Assembly: GCA_022601195.1 (NCBI GenBank)
Contig: JAHZIX010000004.1
Span: 1 to 64,000, forward strand
Origin: Deltaproteobacteria bacterium
GTDB lineage: Bacteria > Acidobacteriota > Thermoanaerobaculia > Multivoradales > JAHZIX01
Reading direction: 5' to 3'
DNA length: 64,000 bases
Part shown: in pieces, positions 50,423 to 58,565 of the stretch
How positions within the stretch are numbered: position 1 is the first letter of the stretch
Layout: every line of letters begins with the position of its first letter
Notes under the pieces: generated by a model
What the model was told of the DNA's origin: nothing
What the model saw: only the letters and a program-made list of their open reading frames with translations
Database searches by the model: none
Position numbers and translations under genes: made by a program

Positions 50423-51742
50423 TCAAGCTCGAACTACGTTGGAAGCCCCTTTCGGAAAGACTCCCCGGGTATCGATGATCAAGGGGGCCTGACGTGCGAC
50501 GCGCTCATAGTCCACGGCTTTGTGGTCGGTGATCAACACCACCGCATCGGCCTGCTGTAGGGCCTCGTCCGTAAGGGCTTGCGAGGTCATGGGAGGCAGG
50601 TCCGGCCAACTTCGCATAGCGGGAGCCTCTGGAACGTAAGGGTCGTGGTAGGTCACGTTCGCGCCCAATTTGAGCAGAAGATCCACCACTTCGAAGGCGG
50701 GGCTCTCCCGAGGGTCATCAATATCCTTTTTGTAGGCGAGCCCCAGGATGAGAATTCGGCTCCCGCGAACGGACTTGGTTCGATCATTGAGAGCTAGTTG
50801 AAGCTTGTGGATGACAAACTGCGGCATCTCAATATTGACCTGGCCGGCCAACTCGATGAACCGAGGGGTGCTACCGAATTCTCGCGCTTTCCACGAAAGG
50901 TAAAAAGGATCCACAGGAATGCAGTGTCCGCCCCAGCCCGGCCCCGGATTGAAGCGCATGAACCCAAAGGGCTTGGTATCGGCGGCGTCGAGGACCTCCC
51001 AGACATCGATACCCATGCTGTCGTAAACCACCTTGAGCTCATTGACCAAAGCGATGTTGACCGCCCGGAAAATGTTCTCCATCAGCTTGGTAGCCTCCGC
51101 CTCCCGGGCGGAGCTAACTCGGTGTACTCGAGAAAAGGCCCGAAGATAAAACTTCTCAGCCAGATCCCCAGCCTGCTCACTGACTCCCCCAACCACCTTC
51201 GGAATGTCTGTCGTGCTAAAAGACTCATTGCCGGGATCTTCCCGCTCCGGTGAGAAGGCGACGAAGAAGTCCTCGCCGCAAACCAACCCTCCGGCAGCGA
51301 GAGTCGGCACGACCAACTCGTCCGTCGTGCCTGGATAGGTGGTCGACTCCAAAATGATCAGCTGCCCCGGCCTCAGGGTCTCAGCGATCTGTCGAGCTGT
51401 TGCTTCAACGTAGGACAGATCCGGTTGGCGATAAGCATCCAGCGGCGTCGGCACACAAATGATCACCACATCCGCTTCACCGAGCCGAGAGAAATCGCTG
51501 GTGGGAACGAAACGCTCACTATCGAGGGCTTCTTGCAGACGCCCTTCCGCCAAATGTCGCACGTAGCAGGAGCCAGCACACAACTGCTCTACTTTGGCTG
51601 CATCGATGTCGAAGCCCAGCACTGTCAACCCGGATTCCGCAAAGCTCAGCGCCACCGGTAACCCCACATAGCCCAAGCCCAGGACTCCTACTTGCGCCTT
51701 CCCGGCCTCGATCTTTTGCTCCAACTGCGCCGCCTGATGCAT
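50423..51742 (-). CDS. UDP-N-acetylhexosamine 6-dehydrogenase (WbpO/TviB/WbpA type)
   Basis: 439 residues from the ATG at 51742, which has GGGAGGAG six bases ahead; a longer reading gives a non-coding Arg-rich prefix. NAD domain VGVLGLGYVGLPVALSFAES, then FVAFSPEREDPGN, catalytic Lys219 (EATKLMENIFRAVN) and Cys274 in FNPGPGWGGHCIPVDP, with the C-terminal UDP domain starting at LALNDRTKSVRGSRILILGL. The enzyme oxidises C6 of a UDP-HexNAc to the uronic acid. The FSPER-x-x-PG-x and GWGGHCIPVDP forms fit the HexNAc rather than the glucose dehydrogenases. Second gene of the operon, 31 bases behind the PAPS-forming enzyme. Confidence 0.92.
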   Translation of the reverse strand: MHQAAQLEQKIEAGKAQVGVLGLGYVGLPVALSFAESGLTVLGFDIDAAKVEQLCAGSCYVRHLAEGRLQEALDSERFVPTSDFSRLGEADVVIICVPTPLDAYRQPDLSYVEATARQIAETLRPGQLIILESTTYPGTTDELVVPTLAAGGLVCGEDFFVAFSPEREDPGNESFSTTDIPKVVGGVSEQAGDLAEKFYLRAFSRVHRVSSAREAEATKLMENIFRAVNIALVNELKVVYDSMGIDVWEVLDAADTKPFGFMRFNPGPGWGGHCIPVDPFYLSWKAREFGSTPRFIELAGQVNIEMPQFVIHKLQLALNDRTKSVRGSRILILGLAYKKDIDDPRESPAFEVVDLLLKLGANVTYHDPYVPEAPAMRSWPDLPPMTSQALTDEALQQADAVVLITDHKAVDYERVARQAPLIIDTRGVFPKGASNVVRA

Positions 51743-51773
51743 GGGCTGCTCCTCCCCTCCAGAAAAGATGTGT

Positions 51774-53498
51774 CTACGGCTTCTGTCCTGCGAGGAATCC
51801 CTCCCGCTCGAGGTAGAGAAGAATCTTCTGCGCCGCTTCTGCCGGCAACAGCTCCGAGGTATCCAAGGACACATGAGCTGCTTCCGGCTCCTCGTAGGGG
51901 TCTGAGATGCCGGTAAATTCCTTGATCAGACCCGCTCGGGCTTTGGCGTAGAGACCTTTTCGATCCCGTTGCTCACAAACCTGGATGGGGGTGGAAACGT
52001 GAACCAGCACAAATCCTCCACCGGCCTCCACGTCCGCCTGAACTTCTTGGCGCACCGAGTCGTAGGGAGCGATGGGAGCACAGATGGCGATACCGCCGTT
52101 CTTGGTGATCTCCGAAGCCACGAAGCCGATGCGACGAATATTGATGTCGCGATGCTCCTTGGAAAAGCCCAACTCCGACGAAAGATTGGTACGAACGATA
52201 TCGCCGTCCAATAGAGTGACGGGGCGCCCCCCCATTTCCAGTAGCTTGACCAACAGGACATTTGCCACGGTGGATTTCCCGGCCCCGGAAAGGCCCGTAA
52301 AGAAGACCGTGAACCCCTGCTGATGGCGCGGTGGATAGGTGCGGCGGAGCTCCCGGGCAACCTCCGGGAAGGTAAACCAATCCGGCAGGTCGCTGCCACG
52401 GGCCAAGCGCTGACGAAGCTCCGTGCCCGAGATATTGAGCACTCGTTGGCCCTCCTTCACCTCGTCGATGGGGTGATAGGCATCGAGGTCCTCCACATAA
52501 ACCAACATGCGAAAGGGCACCATCGAGATTCCCAACTCGTCCTGATGCTCCGACAACAGCTCCTGAGCGTCGTAAGGGCCGTAGAAGGGGGTGCCATCGG
52601 CATCCTTGCCGGGGCCAGCGTGGTCCCTACCGACGATAAAGTGGGTGCAGCCGTAGTTCTTTCGGATGATGGCGTGCCAAACAGCTTCCCGCGGCCCGGC
52701 CATGCGCATGGCCAGAGGAAGAAGCGAGAGCTTCGCCGTGTGCTGGGGATAGTAGTCTTCCAAGGCCTGATAACACCGCACCCGAGTGTAGTGATCGACA
52801 TCCCCAGGCTTGGTAAGGCCCACCACGGGGTGAATCAGCAAGCTCGCTTCCACTTCCTTGGCGGCTCGTAAGGTGAGCTCCTGATGAGCTCGGTGCATGG
52901 GATTGCGAGTTTGGAAGGCCACCACCCTCTTCCAGCCCAGCTTCGCCAACTCCCGCCGCAATTCCGCGGGTGTGTGCCGCAGAGCGCGGAAGTCGTAGTG
53001 CAAGGGCATCTGCAAGCCCTCAATGCGGCCACCGGCATAGAAGTCTCCTTGCCGCGCCAGCAGCTGAGCCACTCCCGGGTGGTGCCGGCTGGTGGTTCCA
53101 AAAACCGCCTGGGCTTCGGCTTCCCGGTCCGGCTGCCAGAGATCCTCCACGTGGAGCACCGCGACCATGACTCCCTCAGGATCCCGCAATGCCAGCTTTG
53201 CGCCGACCTCGAGGGTCTCCGCCAACTGAGCTTCGACATCCAGCATGATGGGAATCGGCCAAATCTCTCCACTAGCGAGACGCATGGAATCGAGAACCGG
53301 CTGGTAGTCAGCGCGAGTCAAGAAACCTTCGAGGGGTGAAAAGGCTCCGCTGAGCAAGAGCTCGAGATCTCTCAGATGGCGATCGGAGAGATTGAGGGAG
53401 GGCCAATCTAGGGATTCGGCCTTGAGCGCTTGGGCTCGCTCCGAGGAGACCAAGAGGTCCACCAATTGACCTCCATGGGGCGCGATGAGATGGTTCAT
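51774..53498 (-). CDS. sat/cysC: Bifunctional ATP sulfurylase / APS kinase (PAPS synthase)
   Basis: 574 residues. N-terminal sulfate adenylyltransferase: LLLSGAFSPLEGFLTRADY, VVAFQTRNPMHRAHQELTLR near 197-206 and THFIVGRDHAGPGKDADGTP. C-terminal adenylylsulfate kinase: FFTGLSGAGKSTVANVLL (P-loop near 400), LDGDIVRTNLSSELGFSKEH and KEFTGISDPYEEPEAAHV. It makes PAPS from sulfate and two ATP. No PAPS reductase or sulfite reductase gene is near, and two sulfotransferases share the operon, so the product most likely feeds glycan sulfation. It is the first gene of the 20-kb operon. Confidence 0.95.
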   Translation of the reverse strand: MNHLIAPHGGQLVDLLVSSERAQALKAESLDWPSLNLSDRHLRDLELLLSGAFSPLEGFLTRADYQPVLDSMRLASGEIWPIPIMLDVEAQLAETLEVGAKLALRDPEGVMVAVLHVEDLWQPDREAEAQAVFGTTSRHHPGVAQLLARQGDFYAGGRIEGLQMPLHYDFRALRHTPAELRRELAKLGWKRVVAFQTRNPMHRAHQELTLRAAKEVEASLLIHPVVGLTKPGDVDHYTRVRCYQALEDYYPQHTAKLSLLPLAMRMAGPREAVWHAIIRKNYGCTHFIVGRDHAGPGKDADGTPFYGPYDAQELLSEHQDELGISMVPFRMLVYVEDLDAYHPIDEVKEGQRVLNISGTELRQRLARGSDLPDWFTFPEVARELRRTYPPRHQQGFTVFFTGLSGAGKSTVANVLLVKLLEMGGRPVTLLDGDIVRTNLSSELGFSKEHRDINIRRIGFVASEITKNGGIAICAPIAPYDSVRQEVQADVEAGGGFVLVHVSTPIQVCEQRDRKGLYAKARAGLIKEFTGISDPYEEPEAAHVSLDTSELLPAEAAQKILLYLEREGFLAGQKP

Positions 53499-53850
53499 GC
53501 TTTGCTATGTCCTTTCCCCGCAGCTAGGGAGCCAGAGCCGGAAACTACCTTCGAGTAACGGCTAGATCCAAGGCGTCTCGCCCGGCGCGAGGTTTGTGTG
53601 ATCTTCGTGGTTCAGTCTTCGTAGAGTAAGTAGAGGCGCCGACCGACGACCATGCGAGAAGGACCCCTTTCACCGCACCTGCCAAAAAACTTCGTCGAGG
53701 CCGAAGGCGAAGAGTCTACCTTAGCGGTTGGAAAGGGGGAAGAGACAAAGAAGGCGAGCCGAAACTCTCCAGGTCGAGACTCGCTGAGCCCCTCCCCCCA
53801 GGGCATCGCATAAACTCGGAGGGATTCTTCTTGACCCAAGGGAGACAACC
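53499..53850. other. 352-base divergent gap before the main polysaccharide operon
   Basis: No gene is supported here. It must hold the promoter of the 20-kb operon (minus strand) and of the small membrane protein gene (plus strand), but I see no convincing -35/-10 pair for either. GGGAG precedes the plus-strand ATG at 53851. Confidence 0.5.
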
Positions 53851-54423
53851 ATGGCTTCGATGACCCAAAATCTCAAACAGCGATTGCCGGAGATCCTTCT
53901 GGAGATCTTCTCGGTCGTCCTAGCGGTATTGGTAGCCCTAGGAGTCAACCAGTGGCAGGAAGATAAAGAAAACGCCGAGCTGGCTGAACTTGCCCGAACC
54001 AAAATCGAAGCCGAGGTGAGGAGCAACATCGATGAGGTAGAGGGAGCCGGCACGAAAATTCAGGGCTTGCTCGCTGAGCTACGGGGAACCATCAAGGAAG
54101 TCGAAACCGGCGCCGAGGGGGAAATCGGACTCTCCTTTCCCGTCGCCGTCCTCTCTAGCTCAGCCTGGGATACCTCCAAAGCCACTCAGGCTCTCAACTA
54201 CATGGACTTCGAGTGGGTCATGCGGGTCGGCCGAGTCTACGACCTGCAGAAAATTCACCACCAATCCCAAACTGAGGTTCTCAACTTCATCTCGTCCATG
54301 GACCATAGCGAGGCTAGCCAGCCCGCTCGCATGCTGCGAGGTTTCTTAGGCCGAGCCGAAACCGCCCTGGAACTACAACAGGGTCTCCTCGAGGACTACC
54401 GGGACTTATTGACAAATCCCTAA
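53851..54423 (+). CDS. Membrane-anchored protein of unknown function (DUF6090-like topology)
   Basis: 190 residues. One N-terminal transmembrane helix directly after a short cytoplasmic start: RLPEILLEIFSVVLAVLVAL followed by GVNQWQEDKENAELAELART and a long helical, acidic periplasmic part. The EI-x-x-V-V-x-x-V-L-x-A-L-x-x-N-x-W arrangement is like the DUF6090 family of single-pass proteins with no known role. The start has GGGAG seven bases ahead. It is divergent from the polysaccharide operon and 118 bases ahead of the next gene. Confidence 0.75.
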   Translation: MASMTQNLKQRLPEILLEIFSVVLAVLVALGVNQWQEDKENAELAELARTKIEAEVRSNIDEVEGAGTKIQGLLAELRGTIKEVETGAEGEIGLSFPVAVLSSSAWDTSKATQALNYMDFEWVMRVGRVYDLQKIHHQSQTEVLNFISSMDHSEASQPARMLRGFLGRAETALELQQGLLEDYRDLLTNP

Positions 54424-54541
54424 ACCACCTGGGATAGCCTCATCTCAGCCGTCTGACCAGCTGCCACCTGGCGACAACGCCTTTTCCCCCAGGCGAGAAC
54501 AGTTCGGTCAAGACGAGAAAACCCATCGGAGAAAAGAAACT

Positions 54542-54925
54542 ATGCTGAAACTCGAATCAACAGAGACGAAGCAAACCTTTGATGCCCAGGATCTCGCCGC
54601 TCTCCCTGGGCAAATCGTAGACATCGCATCTCGGCTTCCTGGCAGGGAGGGAAGTGGAGTGCTCCTAGCCTCAGTCCTAACCGCCGCTGGGATCTCTGAA
54701 GGGGACACCTTGATCCTCACCTCCGGTGACGGCTCCTTTCAAACAGAAATTTCCCGCTCCGAAGCCGCCGAGGCACTCTTGGTCTACTCCCTCGACGGCA
54801 AACCCCTCCCAGCTCGCCTAGGAGGCCCCATCCGCTTTTTCCTCCACGATGCCGAAACTTGCCGTGGTCACGGCGATGCTCCCTGCGCCAATGTCAAAGA
54901 TCTCGCGGAGATCCAAGTCCGGTGA
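54542..54925 (+). CDS. Stand-alone domain like the molybdopterin-binding (SUOX-type) fold
   Basis: 127 residues, no signal peptide. The pattern VLLASVLTAAGISEGDTLIL, TSGDGSFQTEISRSEAAEAL, LVYSLDGKPLPARLGGPIRF, VKDLAEIQVR follows the Oxidored_molyb fold of sulfite-oxidase-like enzymes. The active-site Cys that ligates molybdenum (in a T-x-x-C-x-G-N context) is not present, and the domain is about 40 residues shorter than usual. Two other Cys (CRGHGDAPC) lie near the end. It is therefore more likely a binding or structural relative than a redox enzyme. GGAG lies ten bases before the ATG. Confidence 0.65.
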   Translation: MLKLESTETKQTFDAQDLAALPGQIVDIASRLPGREGSGVLLASVLTAAGISEGDTLILTSGDGSFQTEISRSEAAEALLVYSLDGKPLPARLGGPIRFFLHDAETCRGHGDAPCANVKDLAEIQVR

Positions 54926-55084
54926 CTCGGCGGGAGCTTGCCGACCCTCTGCCAAATCGATGCCCTCCTCAAAGGCTACAGGCCTCGGTTAGGCTAGTTT
55001 TCCGGCGCCTCGATTCTCCCTCCAAATAACATAGAGAAGCGATAGATCTAATTTGATACAACCGCATCAGAGAAGAGGATCGAG

Positions 55085-55867
55085 ATGGGAATCCGACTAG
55101 AAAATGCAAGGCGTTTATACCTCGAAGCCATTCAGGATGGAAACGCCGCCGCAGCGATTAACAAATACGCCGGAGAACGCTACACCCAGCATTCAACTCC
55201 GGTCAAAGACGGCAAGGCTGGATTCATCGAGTTCTTCGAGGAATTTCTCCAGCGAAACCCCGTTCGGGACATCAAGATCGTTCGCGGTTTCGAAGACGGA
55301 CCGTTTGTGTTTCTACACGTCACCCAAAGTCTGAATAACGGTGAGTTTCGCTATGTGACTGCAGACATCTTCGAAACCGATAGGGACGGGAAGATGATCG
55401 AGCACTGGGACATGATCACGGAACTGGTCGATGACACCACCTCTGGCCACACCCAAGTTGACGGGCCCACCGAACCCACGGATCTCCACAAGACCGAACT
55501 GAACAAAAAACTGGTCAGGGAATTTCTCCACGAGGTGCTCCAGAAAGGTAACTACGAGAAGGTAACCGACTACCTTTCCACCGAGACCTACATCCAGCAC
55601 AACCCTCAAATCGGAGACGGACTCGCTGGGCTCTCCACCTTCGTGAATTCCCTGACAGAACAGGGCCTATCCATGACCTACGAAGACATTCACTTGGTCA
55701 TCGGATCAGGCAACTTCGTTGCTTCCCTATCGAAAATGAACCTTGGTGGAACCGAAATGGCCGTTATCGATCTTTTTCGTGTCGACGCGGGCCGCATCGT
55801 CGAGCACTGGGATGTTATGGAGGAGATCCAACCCGCCGACCAATGGGTCAACAGCGGCAAATTCTAG
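55085..55867 (+). CDS. Tandem SnoaL-like (NTF2 superfamily) protein
   Basis: 260 residues made of two homologous SnoaL-like halves: residues 1-120 (YAGERYTQHSTPVKDGKAGF, FETDRDGKMIEHWDMITEL) and 135-260 (YLSTETYIQHNPQIGDGLAG, FRVDAGRIVEHWDVMEEIQP). Each carries the Y-x-Q-H-x-P and V/I-E-H-W-D motifs of COG4922, predicted aldol-type or hydrolytic enzymes whose substrates are unknown. No signal peptide, so cytoplasmic. A GAGG stands ten bases before the ATG. Immediately behind the stop begins a 16-bp minisatellite. Confidence 0.88.
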   Translation: MGIRLENARRLYLEAIQDGNAAAAINKYAGERYTQHSTPVKDGKAGFIEFFEEFLQRNPVRDIKIVRGFEDGPFVFLHVTQSLNNGEFRYVTADIFETDRDGKMIEHWDMITELVDDTTSGHTQVDGPTEPTDLHKTELNKKLVREFLHEVLQKGNYEKVTDYLSTETYIQHNPQIGDGLAGLSTFVNSLTEQGLSMTYEDIHLVIGSGNFVASLSKMNLGGTEMAVIDLFRVDAGRIVEHWDVMEEIQPADQWVNSGKF

Positions 55868-55869
55868 AC

Positions 55870-55994
55870 CCACTGCACCTCGAAGCCACTGCACCTTGAA
55901 GCCACTGCACCTCGAAACCACTGCACCTCGAAGCCACTGCACCTTGAAGCCACTGCACCTCGAAACCATTGCACCTCGAAGCCACTGCACCTCG
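55870..55994. repeat. 16-bp minisatellite, nearly eight units, with 48-bp superstructure
   Basis: CCACTGCACCTCGAAG repeats from 55870 with variants TTGAAG and TCGAAA. Units 1-3 (TCGAAG, TTGAAG, TCGAAA) are repeated in the same order as units 4-6, giving a 48-bp higher-order repeat; unit 7 has one change (CCATTG) and unit 8 is cut after 13 bases. There is no spacer sequence, so it is not a CRISPR array. Confidence 0.95.
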
Positions 55995-56414
55995 CCCGCC
56001 TCTCGAGAGCTTATGATTCGAATGGGAAAAGGGCAGAATTCTGGGCTAGTAAGATCATAGAATCAGCCCCTGGTCCCACTCCCTCGGCACAGATATTGCC
56101 CCCCCCCGACTCTGAAGACACCCTGGCTGGTGCGAAGATCCAAGCAACAGCACTCCTCCTTAGGCACTTTAAAAAAACCACGCTAGCTCGAGGGGAAGGA
56201 GCACTACCTTGACTCAAACTCGATCTAGCAGAGTCAGCCGTACTGGCCGAATAGCTCTCAGCTGAATCGTTGCATCTCGTCCCAGAACCATTTGCTTCAT
56301 ACTCCTTCCAAGTCTCGGTCCAGCATCTCGTTCCAAGATCGCCAACGGGACGAAGCAGATCGCAGCTCTCCTCTGAGGTTTCCGTAACCAACCACCTTCC
56401 CATAGACTCGACCC
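55995..56414. other. 420-base gap without a supported gene
   Basis: A long open frame on the minus strand (to 56535) overlaps the yciH gene, lacks a ribosome site and has no family resemblance; I reject it. The gap contains a run of nine C (56099-56107) and no clear promoter for yciH. Confidence 0.5.
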
Positions 56415-56765
56415 ATGCGTACAAAGCCCAGGTCTCGTTTAGCCTACTCATCCGAAACCCGACTTTGCCCCAAATGCGGATGGCCGGAGCGAGACTGTAA
56501 GTGCTCCGGAACTTTCGACGAAGCGCTCCCGGCAAAGATCGTCGCCAAGTTGAGGATCGAAAAGTCAGGCCGTGGAGGTAAGACTGTTACCGTGGTGGAT
56601 GGCTTGCCGCGAAACCGAGACTTCGTCAAAAAGCTCGCCGGAGACCTGAAGAAAGCCTGCGGGGCCGGAGGCAAGGCCGGAGAGGGACAGGTCGAGATCC
56701 AAGGCGACAAGCGCGACGCAGTCCGCAGGATCCTCCAAGGGCGAGGCTGGACCGTCAAGGGCTGA
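56415..56765 (+). CDS. yciH: YciH/SUI1-type translation initiation factor-like protein
   Basis: 116 residues. An N-terminal zinc knuckle, LCPKCGWPERDCKC (Cys18, 21, 28, 30), is followed by the SUI1/eIF1 domain (VAKLRIEKSGRGGKTVTVVD, LAGDLKKACGAGGKAGEGQV, IQGDKRDAVRRILQGRGWTV). Bacterial YciH binds the 30S subunit and affects start-codon selection. The gene converges with selO, with 41 bases between. Confidence 0.93.
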   Translation: MRTKPRSRLAYSSETRLCPKCGWPERDCKCSGTFDEALPAKIVAKLRIEKSGRGGKTVTVVDGLPRNRDFVKKLAGDLKKACGAGGKAGEGQVEIQGDKRDAVRRILQGRGWTVKG

Positions 56766-56806
56766 GAACTGGCAGCTGCCGATAGCCTCGCCCCCTGTTC
56801 TAAGTC

Positions 56807-58312
56807 CTATGTCCCACAGAAGGTTCGGTAGGCGGCCTCACTAGGTGGTGCAGGTTGTTGATACTCCTCCCGAGCCAGGGTGTGATCGTAGGGGTTAGCG
56901 AGAGCCTCGAGAAGTTTCTCCAGGGGGCCGAGGTCAGCGTTTCTCCAGGCTGCCTCGAGGGCTTCCTCAACTTTGTGATTCCGAGGAATCACTGCCGGAT
57001 TTTGTTCGCACATCCGGGTTTGAATTTCGGTCTTCTCCATCGGTTGACGCTCTAACCGTGTCCTCCACTCGGCAATCCAACCACTAAAGGCAGGGCCTAA
57101 GACGGCCTCTTCTTCGCTCGTCCGCTTTTCGTCAACGACAACCTCGGCGCACAAAGCACGGAATGTGTTGGTAAAGTCGCTCGCCTGTTCCTCCATCAAG
57201 CGCAGTAACCTGTCGACGAGGTCGCCATCGTCCGGTTCCCGAGTGACCCATCCCAACTTAGCCCTCATCCCTTCGAGCCAATGGTGGTGAAAACGCGCAG
57301 AGAAGGAATCGACCGCCTCCTGCCCCATCGTCAAGGCCTTCTCTGGTACCTCGTCCAACAAGGGCAGCAAAGTCGAACCGAACTGCGACAGATTCCATTG
57401 AGCGAGCTGCGGCTGGCGGCCAAAAGCGTAGCGCCCTCGAACGTCGATGGAGCTGAAGACTTTCGCGGGATCGTAGGCATCGATGAAAGCGCAGGGGCCA
57501 TAGTCAATGGTCTCTCCCGATAGGGTCGTGTTGTCGGTGTTCATGACTCCATGAACGAACCCTACGAGCAACCAGTCGGCGACCAGCGCAGCCTGCCTCT
57601 CGATCACAGCCTCGAGAAGAGCCAAGTATGGATTTTCTGCCTCAGCTGCCTCGGGAAAATGACGCGCTAGAGCGTAATCGGCAAGGGTGCGAAGAAGAGT
57701 AGGATCGCGGCGCGCCGCAACGTACTCGAAGGTACCTACCCGCAAGTGGCTCGCGGCGACTCGAGTGAGAATGGCTCCCGGTAGAGAAGTCTCTCGATAC
57801 ACTGGCTGGCCCGTGGCAGCGACCGCCAGGCTACGGGTGGTCGATACGCCCAGAGCGTGCAGACCTTCGCTGATGATGTACTCACGGAGCATCGGCCCCA
57901 CCGCCGCCCTTCCATCACCTCCCCGGGAAAACGCAGTCGGTCCACCTCCCTTGAGCTGCACGTCCAGACGGCGGCCGTCGGGAGTCTTCTGCTCCCCGAT
58001 CAGGATCGCCCGACCGTCCCCCAGCATGGTGAAATGTCCAAACTGGTGTCCCGCGTAGGCCTGGGCAATCGGCGAAGCACCTTCTGGAAGCAGATTGCCA
58101 GTGAAGATTCCGGCCTGCTCGGTTTGGGAAAGGACTTCTGGGTCCAACCCCATCTCCCTCGCCAAGGAGTCGTTGAAGATCATCAACTCCGGCTGGCGTG
58201 CAGGAGTCGGTCGGACGTTCTCAAACAGCACTTCCGGGAGCCGGCTGTAAGAATTGTCGAAACACCAACCAGCCCGGGTGGCTTCAGCGAGGGGGTGATC
58301 ATTTTCCAGCAT
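56807..58312 (-). CDS. selO: SelO/YdiU pseudokinase (protein AMPylase)
   Basis: 501 residues from the ATG at 58312 (MLENDHPLAE), the start that gives the usual SelO beginning WCFDNSYSRLPEVLFENVRP; a 52-residue extension is open but poor in coding character. Conserved blocks: SPIAQAYAGHQFGHFTMLGD, RAILIGEQKTPDGRRLDVQL, KGGGPTAFSRGGDGRAAVGP, then FVHGVMNTDNTTLSGETIDY with the catalytic Asp in NTDN. SelO transfers AMP to Ser, Thr or Tyr of target proteins in redox homeostasis. A C-terminal selenocysteine or Cys is seen in many members; here the end is AYRTFCGT, with Cys three residues from the end. Confidence 0.93.
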   Translation of the reverse strand: MLENDHPLAEATRAGWCFDNSYSRLPEVLFENVRPTPARQPELMIFNDSLAREMGLDPEVLSQTEQAGIFTGNLLPEGASPIAQAYAGHQFGHFTMLGDGRAILIGEQKTPDGRRLDVQLKGGGPTAFSRGGDGRAAVGPMLREYIISEGLHALGVSTTRSLAVAATGQPVYRETSLPGAILTRVAASHLRVGTFEYVAARRDPTLLRTLADYALARHFPEAAEAENPYLALLEAVIERQAALVADWLLVGFVHGVMNTDNTTLSGETIDYGPCAFIDAYDPAKVFSSIDVRGRYAFGRQPQLAQWNLSQFGSTLLPLLDEVPEKALTMGQEAVDSFSARFHHHWLEGMRAKLGWVTREPDDGDLVDRLLRLMEEQASDFTNTFRALCAEVVVDEKRTSEEEAVLGPAFSGWIAEWRTRLERQPMEKTEIQTRMCEQNPAVIPRNHKVEEALEAAWRNADLGPLEKLLEALANPYDHTLAREEYQQPAPPSEAAYRTFCGT

Positions 58313-58565
58313 AGGGGCAGAGTCTACCTCGGCTCGCGGCCCTAACCCGTCGCGGTCTCCGGGTTCTCGTTCCAGGCTGATCAGCGGTCCTGCAAAGTAG
58401 AGCTCCGCCTCGAGAATAGTCCTCCCCATGGAGATCTGGCAGCGCCTGGGCCGATAGCGCCTTGACACCCGGCCTCAACCCACTGCCTCAATCTACTGGC
58501 TCTAGGTACTTCTTCCAGGCACTGCTTCCGGCCCGAATCTCAAGGCACCGTCTCGACCCGCAGTC

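Noticed and set aside
51743-51874. 44-residue N-terminal extension of the UDP-HexNAc dehydrogenase
   Set aside because: Arg/Ser-rich, overlaps the preceding gene, and a strong Shine-Dalgarno marks the ATG at 51742.
55870-55994. Possible CRISPR array
   Set aside because: Units are 16 bp and directly adjacent without spacers; no cas genes in the window.
56011-56535. 174-codon minus-strand open frame overlapping yciH
   Set aside because: Overlaps the well-conserved YciH coding sequence; composition is low-complexity and there is no start signal.
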